From assembly GCF_946479885.1 (NCBI RefSeq), contig NZ_CAMLHM010000001.1, positions 1 through 64,000 on the forward strand: a stretch of DNA of 64,000 nucleotides. Direction: 5' to 3'. How positions within the stretch are numbered: position 1 is the first letter of the stretch; each line of letters opens with the position of its first letter. The position numbers and the translations under genes were made by a program. This DNA comes from an uncultured Devosia sp. (GTDB taxonomy: Bacteria; Pseudomonadota; Alphaproteobacteria; Rhizobiales; Devosiaceae). The notes beneath the pieces are model-generated. The model searched no databases. It had not been told where the DNA came from and was given only the letters and a program-made list of their open reading frames with translations. Positions 60,742 to 64,000 of the stretch are shown one piece after another.

Positions 60742-61584
60742 TCACAACCCAAACCGCGCCCAGAGCGCGCGATCCTCGATAGTGGCGGCGAGATCGCTGC
60801 TGAGGCCGGCGGCAAAGCCGATGCGAGGAATACCGAACCAGCTGCGCTTGGGCTCGATCACCTTGAGGTTCAGATGCGGGCCATAGCGAGTATGGAGGGT
60901 CTCGTGGATATCGCCGATCGCGTCGACAAGGCCGAGCTCCACCCCGCGCATGCCGGTCCACCATTCGCCGGTAAAGAGCGTGTCGTCGGCACCCTTGAGA
61001 CGGGTGCCGCGCCGCGACTTCACCACATCGATGAACACGTTGTGGATGTCGGTTTCGAACTGTTTGATGCGTTCGATGTCGCTGGCCTTTTCGGGCAGGA
61101 AGGGGTCGAGGGTCGACTTGTTGTTGCCCGCCGTATGCACCCGCCGCTCGACGCCGAGCTTTTCCAGCGCGCCGACGAAGCCGAAGCCGGCCATGATGAC
61201 GCCTATGGAGCCCACAATGGAACTGGGATCGACGATGATCTCGTCGCCGGCTACCGCGATGAAGTAGCCCCCCGAGGCCGCCGCGTCTTCGACAAAGACC
61301 AATACCGGCTTGTGATGCTCTTCGGCCAGGTCGCGGATGCGCTTGGCGATGAGCCGGCTCTGCACGGGCGAGCCGCCGGGCGAATTGACGATGATGGCGA
61401 CGGCGGGCGCTGCCTTGATGGAGAAAGCGCGCTGCAGCAGCGGCGCGACGGTTGCGATATTGAGCCGACCCTGGCGCTGCTCGGCGGCGATGACGCCATG
61501 CAGGCGCACAACAGGGATGGTGATCCTGCCGCGGCCCGTCAGCCGCTGCAGCCAGTTTCGCTTCGGCGTGGTCAGGTCGGCCAT
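60742..61584 (-). CDS. S49-family (SppA-like) signal peptide peptidase
   Basis: This 280-residue protease of the SppA 36K type has the serine nucleophile in EDAAASGGYFIAVAGDEI (about 118-135) and the catalytic Lys region in RRGTRLKGADDTLFTGEWW. There are also IIVNSPGGSPVQSRLI and GSIGVIMAGFGFVGALEKLG. It degrades signal peptide remnants or other membrane peptides. The frame extends upstream to 61713; the ATG at 61584 (MADLTTPK) is preferred. The small membrane protein gene follows, and a methyltransferase gene precedes it after 46 bases. Confidence 0.92.
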   Translation of the reverse strand: MADLTTPKRNWLQRLTGRGRITIPVVRLHGVIAAEQRQGRLNIATVAPLLQRAFSIKAAPAVAIIVNSPGGSPVQSRLIAKRIRDLAEEHHKPVLVFVEDAAASGGYFIAVAGDEIIVDPSSIVGSIGVIMAGFGFVGALEKLGVERRVHTAGNNKSTLDPFLPEKASDIERIKQFETDIHNVFIDVVKSRRGTRLKGADDTLFTGEWWTGMRGVELGLVDAIGDIHETLHTRYGPHLNLKVIEPKRSWFGIPRIGFAAGLSSDLAATIEDRALWARFGL

Positions 61585-61630
61585 ACCAGATCCTTTTGTT
61601 CGCGCCAGATTTAGGGCGTGCCGACGCCGA

Positions 61631-62410
61631 TTACCAGACGAGCCGCGCGGTGCCGCGAAAGATTGCCTCGAATTCGGGCGCGAAAGCCCTCCCCTCCAGC
61701 TCGTGCAAGGCACGGCTGGCCAATAAGGTCAGCGGCGCCCGCGAGCCCTTGATGCCACGCACCAGTACGCGGTTGGCCGGCTCGTCGGGACGCGGCGACA
61801 GCGGCAGAACCGTGACCGCGCCAAAGCGCTGGGTGAAGCCGGCCAGCAGTGGCGTCAGGCTTTGCGCGGGATAGACGAAGATGACTTCACCACCCGCGGC
61901 GGCGGCCCCGGCTGCGGTCTTGATCCACAGGTCCAGCGCCGTTGCATCCATATGGCGGGCGCCGGCCCGCCCCATATCGGCGGCCAGCGTGCCATCGGCG
62001 AAGAAGGGTGGATTGGCGATGATGCTGTCGTAGCCGTTGTCGAGGATGCCGGCCGCACGCCTGTTGGCCGCGGGACCGATGACGTCGGCGATGACCACCT
62101 GCGCCCGATCAACCAGGCCGTTATCGACAATGTTGGCCTCGGCCAACGCAGCCATATCGGCATTCTGTTCGGCCAGGGTGGCGACTAGCGTGGGATTGTG
62201 GATCAGCGCGACAAGTGCTGCCGTTCCCACGCCCGAGCCCAGATCAAGCAGGGATTTGCGGCGCTCCCCCACGGCCGAGCCAAGCAGGACACTATCGAGT
62301 CCGGCGCGGAATCCGCGGGCCGGCTGCGACAGAGTGAGGCTGCCTCCTAAAAAGGCATCGCGCGTAACCGATTGGTGTTTTACAAAGGCTTTTGGCTGGT
62401 CTAGGGACAT
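61631..62410 (-). CDS. tRNA1(Val) A37 N6-methyltransferase-like protein (TrmN6/YfiC family)
   Basis: This 259-residue class I SAM methyltransferase has SAM site motif DLGSGVGTAALVALIHNP (about 56-73), NPPFFADG near 130, and an N-terminal LGGSLTLSQPARGFRAGLDSV-like target domain (read in two parts). The pattern NPPF is that of N6-adenine methyltransferases, and the closest named family is TrmN6/YfiC, which methylates A37 of tRNA-Val. Homologues in Rhizobiales stand next to the octaprenyl synthase gene, as here (divergent, 97 bases apart). Confidence 0.87.
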   Translation of the reverse strand: MSLDQPKAFVKHQSVTRDAFLGGSLTLSQPARGFRAGLDSVLLGSAVGERRKSLLDLGSGVGTAALVALIHNPTLVATLAEQNADMAALAEANIVDNGLVDRAQVVIADVIGPAANRRAAGILDNGYDSIIANPPFFADGTLAADMGRAGARHMDATALDLWIKTAAGAAAAGGEVIFVYPAQSLTPLLAGFTQRFGAVTVLPLSPRPDEPANRVLVRGIKGSRAPLTLLASRALHELEGRAFAPEFEAIFRGTARLVW

Positions 62411-62507
62411 CGCACCCCGAAAGGCCGGTTCGGCGCGACCTTACATGGCCTTGTGCCGCAGGCTCAACCAGATTTGCCCGAGGCGGCAAACGAGGACGGA
62501 AACAGCA

Positions 62508-63521
62508 GTGTCAGTTGTGACGCAGATGAGAGAAGCGCCGGCGGCCAATCCCGTGGAGCGGCTGCTTGAGGCGACCGCTGCCGATATGGCCAAGGTCAAC
62601 GCGCTGATCCTGAGCCGCGCCGATTCTCATGTCGAAATGGTGCCCGAGCTTGCCCGCTACCTCATCGAGAGCGGCGGCAAGCGTTTGCGACCCATGCTGA
62701 CGGTGGCTGCCGCCCAGCTGTTCGGGAACGGCAAGGGCAGCGCGATCAACTTCGCCGCCGCCGTCGAATTCATGCACAACGCCACCCTGCTCCACGACGA
62801 CGTGGTCGACGAGAGCGACATGCGTCGCGGCAAACCAGCGGCCCGCATGGTGTGGGGCAACAAGGCGTCCATCCTGGTCGGCGATTTCCTGCTTGGCCAG
62901 GCTTTCATGATGATGGTGGAAACCGGCGATATCGGCGCGCTCGGCGTGCTGTCGGCAGCTTCGGCCGTTATGGCCGAGGGCGAAGTGTTCCAGCTCGCCA
63001 AGACCGGCGACCTGACCACGACCCCGGCCGACTATGCCGAAGTCATCCGCGCCAAGACCGCCGTGCTGTTCGAAGCGGCATGCGAAGTCGGCGCCATGTC
63101 CGGCGGGGCCGATGCTGCCGGCCGCACAGCGCTGGCCCGCTATGGCCTTGAACTGGGCAATGCCTTTCAGCTTGTCGACGATGCGCTCGACTATGGCGGG
63201 CAGGCGGGAACACTGGGCAAGAATACCGGCGACGACCTGCGCGAGGGCAAGATGACCCTGCCGGTTATCCTGGCCTTGGCCGACGGCACGGAAGCCGAGC
63301 GCACCACCATCACCGCAGCCTTGGGCGATCCCGAGGCAAGCGCCGAGCAGGTGGCTGATGTGGTCGCGATCATGGAGCGGCACAAAGTGCTGGCGCGGAC
63401 GCTGGACCAGGCGCATGCCCATGCCGGCGCGGCCCGGCAGGCGCTGGACGCGCTGCCGGCTTCTGACATGCGGGCGCTGCTGGCCGATGTGGTCGAATTC
63501 AGCGTGCTGCGGGCTTATTGA
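62508..63521 (+). CDS. ispB: Octaprenyl/polyprenyl diphosphate synthase
   Basis: This 337-residue trans-prenyltransferase makes the quinone side chain. The first aspartate-rich motif is NATLLHDDVVDESDMRRG (about 83-100), the second NAFQLVDDALDYGGQAG (about 220-236). KRLRPMLTVAAAQLFG and LLGQAFMMMVETGD are typical. The start is GTG at 62508 with GAGGA upstream; an in-frame ATG lies six codons in. The isoprenyl chain length cannot be read from the residues, so ispB is used by context. It is divergent from the methyltransferase gene. Confidence 0.92.
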   Translation: MSVVTQMREAPAANPVERLLEATAADMAKVNALILSRADSHVEMVPELARYLIESGGKRLRPMLTVAAAQLFGNGKGSAINFAAAVEFMHNATLLHDDVVDESDMRRGKPAARMVWGNKASILVGDFLLGQAFMMMVETGDIGALGVLSAASAVMAEGEVFQLAKTGDLTTTPADYAEVIRAKTAVLFEAACEVGAMSGGADAAGRTALARYGLELGNAFQLVDDALDYGGQAGTLGKNTGDDLREGKMTLPVILALADGTEAERTTITAALGDPEASAEQVADVVAIMERHKVLARTLDQAHAHAGAARQALDALPASDMRALLADVVEFSVLRAY

Positions 63522-63548
63522 GCCGAGCCCCCAATCCGCCAACAATCG

Positions 63549-63635
63549 CCGCGTTCCCTCGGGCTTGACCCGAGGGCTATTCGCCGCTTGTGCCCTGTTG
63601 ATGGCGGCCCTCGGGTCAGGCCCGAGGGTGACGCG
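63549..63635. repeat. Palindromic intergenic repeat, family B copy 2
   Basis: CCCTCGGGCTTGACCCGAGGG followed by CCCTCGGGTCAGGCCCGAGGG (first bases GGCC), with GCGTTCCC / GTGACGCG flanks. It is highly similar to 25891-25975. It sits between the ispB and ispE genes. Confidence 0.75.
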
Positions 63636-63650
63636 CGGAGATAGGCAAGC

Positions 63651-63697
63651 CCCGCTCACCCGGCGCTGCGCGCCGACCTCTCCCCCGAGGGAGAGGT
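63651..63697. repeat. Short palindromic repeat with CCTCTCCC hairpin
   Basis: GCGCTGCGCGCC followed by ACCTCTCCC-CC-GAGGGAGAGGT (63676-63697), a type common in Rhizobiales intergenic regions. It lies directly after the family B repeat in the ispB-ispE gap. Confidence 0.6.
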
Positions 63698-63707
63698 GAA
63701 GAAGACT

Positions 63708-64000
63708 CTACGGCAAGATCAGCGGCGCTGCCGCGACCCAGTGATCGGGGTTCGCCGCCCGCATGACCTGGGCGGCCTGGTGCGCCTGGCCGCTGGAGCC
63801 GAACAGGCCAAACACCGTCGCGCCGGAGCCCGACATGCGGGCGAGGATGCAGCCTTGCGTCTCGGCCATGGTGGCGACGATACCGCCGATAGCGGGCACG
63901 AGCTTGACGGCGGGTGGCTGCAGGTCGTTGCGGGTTTCCGCGAGCCAGAGGCCAAGTTGCGCCGGCCGGGTCAGCGGCGAGGGCAATTCGGGCAGCGGGT
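63708..64000 (-). CDS. ispE: 4-diphosphocytidyl-2-C-methyl-D-erythritol kinase, C-terminal part (cut by window edge)
   Basis: This is the last about 97 residues of a GHMP kinase; the start lies beyond 64000. It has the GHMP C-terminal ATP/substrate loop ILARMSGSGATVFGLFGSSG (about 50-69 of the visible part) and LAETRNDLQPPAVKLVPAIG, as in IspE. IspE phosphorylates CDP-methylerythritol in the MEP pathway, which also includes ispH of this window (50627). It is convergent with the octaprenyl synthase gene. The N-terminal galactokinase-like motif cannot be checked. Confidence 0.88.
   Translation of the reverse strand, partial: PLPELPSPLTRPAQLGLWLAETRNDLQPPAVKLVPAIGGIVATMAETQGCILARMSGSGATVFGLFGSSGQAHQAAQVMRAANPDHWVAAAPLILP

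Noticed and set aside
1..64000. CRISPR arrays, restriction-modification, toxin-antitoxin, retron or prophage modules
   Set aside because: I found no regularly spaced repeats, Cas-like proteins, reverse transcriptase motifs, recombinases or paired small toxin/antitoxin genes in the window.

Overview
This 64 kb window is GC-rich alphaproteobacterial chromosome, most probably from the Hyphomicrobiales and close to Devosia. That placement is an inference from gene content and order: the glyQ / S49 peptidase / methyltransferase / octaprenyl synthase / ispE block, xseB and tlyA, a TIGR02301 protein, a GcvA-type regulator divergent from gcdH, and several palindromic intergenic repeats of Rhizobiales type. 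I see no phage, transposase, integrase, CRISPR array or rRNA operon. There are two tRNA genes.

Positions 1-10.6 kb hold an amine / omega-amino-acid catabolic region. It has gabT (cut by the edge), a second class III aminotransferase, two divergent and clearly paralogous GntR/FCD regulators that share TTGGATAC operators, a four-gene polar-amino-acid ABC transporter, a semialdehyde dehydrogenase, a FadR-type regulator, a gamma-glutamyltransferase-family Ntn hydrolase without a signal peptide, and a bile-acid-symporter-family permease. A glutarate branch follows (11.6-15.1 kb): a class III CoA-transferase overlapping gcdH, with a divergent LysR regulator.

Positions 15.2-23 kb form a sugar or sugar-acid uptake locus. 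A Tat-type binding protein and two LplB/LplC-type permeases face a LacI regulator, a D-2-hydroxyacid dehydrogenase, an alpha/beta hydrolase and an MsmK/UgpC-type ATPase. A near-perfect 18-bp palindrome lies in front of both transcription units, so they probably form one regulon. The tRNA-Gln and tRNA-Pro genes, a MarR regulator and bioY come next.

Positions 25-48 kb are mostly housekeeping and conserved hypothetical genes: a DUF1499 protein, M48 peptidase, DUF898 protein, pdxH, a DnaJ-like chaperone, the Sua5/TsaC tRNA enzyme, a histone-deacetylase-like amidohydrolase, xseB, an SCO protein, tlyA, a YjdM-like protein, aroC, a histidine phosphatase, a D-2-hydroxyglutarate-type dehydrogenase, hemerythrin, a YedK/HMCES protein, Nudix, a dihydroorotase-like protein, YgfZ, an HD phosphohydrolase and a SleB hydrolase. 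Positions 48-64 kb carry an unusual short PPDK-like protein, ispH, rnhA, glyS, a DUF2207/LemA pair, rnk, glyQ, an S49 peptidase, a TrmN6-like methyltransferase, octaprenyl diphosphate synthase and the end of ispE. The isoprenoid MEP pathway (ispH, ispE) and the quinone side-chain synthase are both here.

The points most worth a second look are: the duplicated GntR pair with operators of different spacing; the LacI palindromes that define a sugar-acid locus of unknown substrate; a PPDK homologue with a shortened ATP-grasp half lacking recognisable catalytic motifs; a dihydroorotase homologue with Gln in place of the first HxH histidine; and a rich set of palindromic intergenic repeats, one of which supplies the 3' end of a DUF559 gene.
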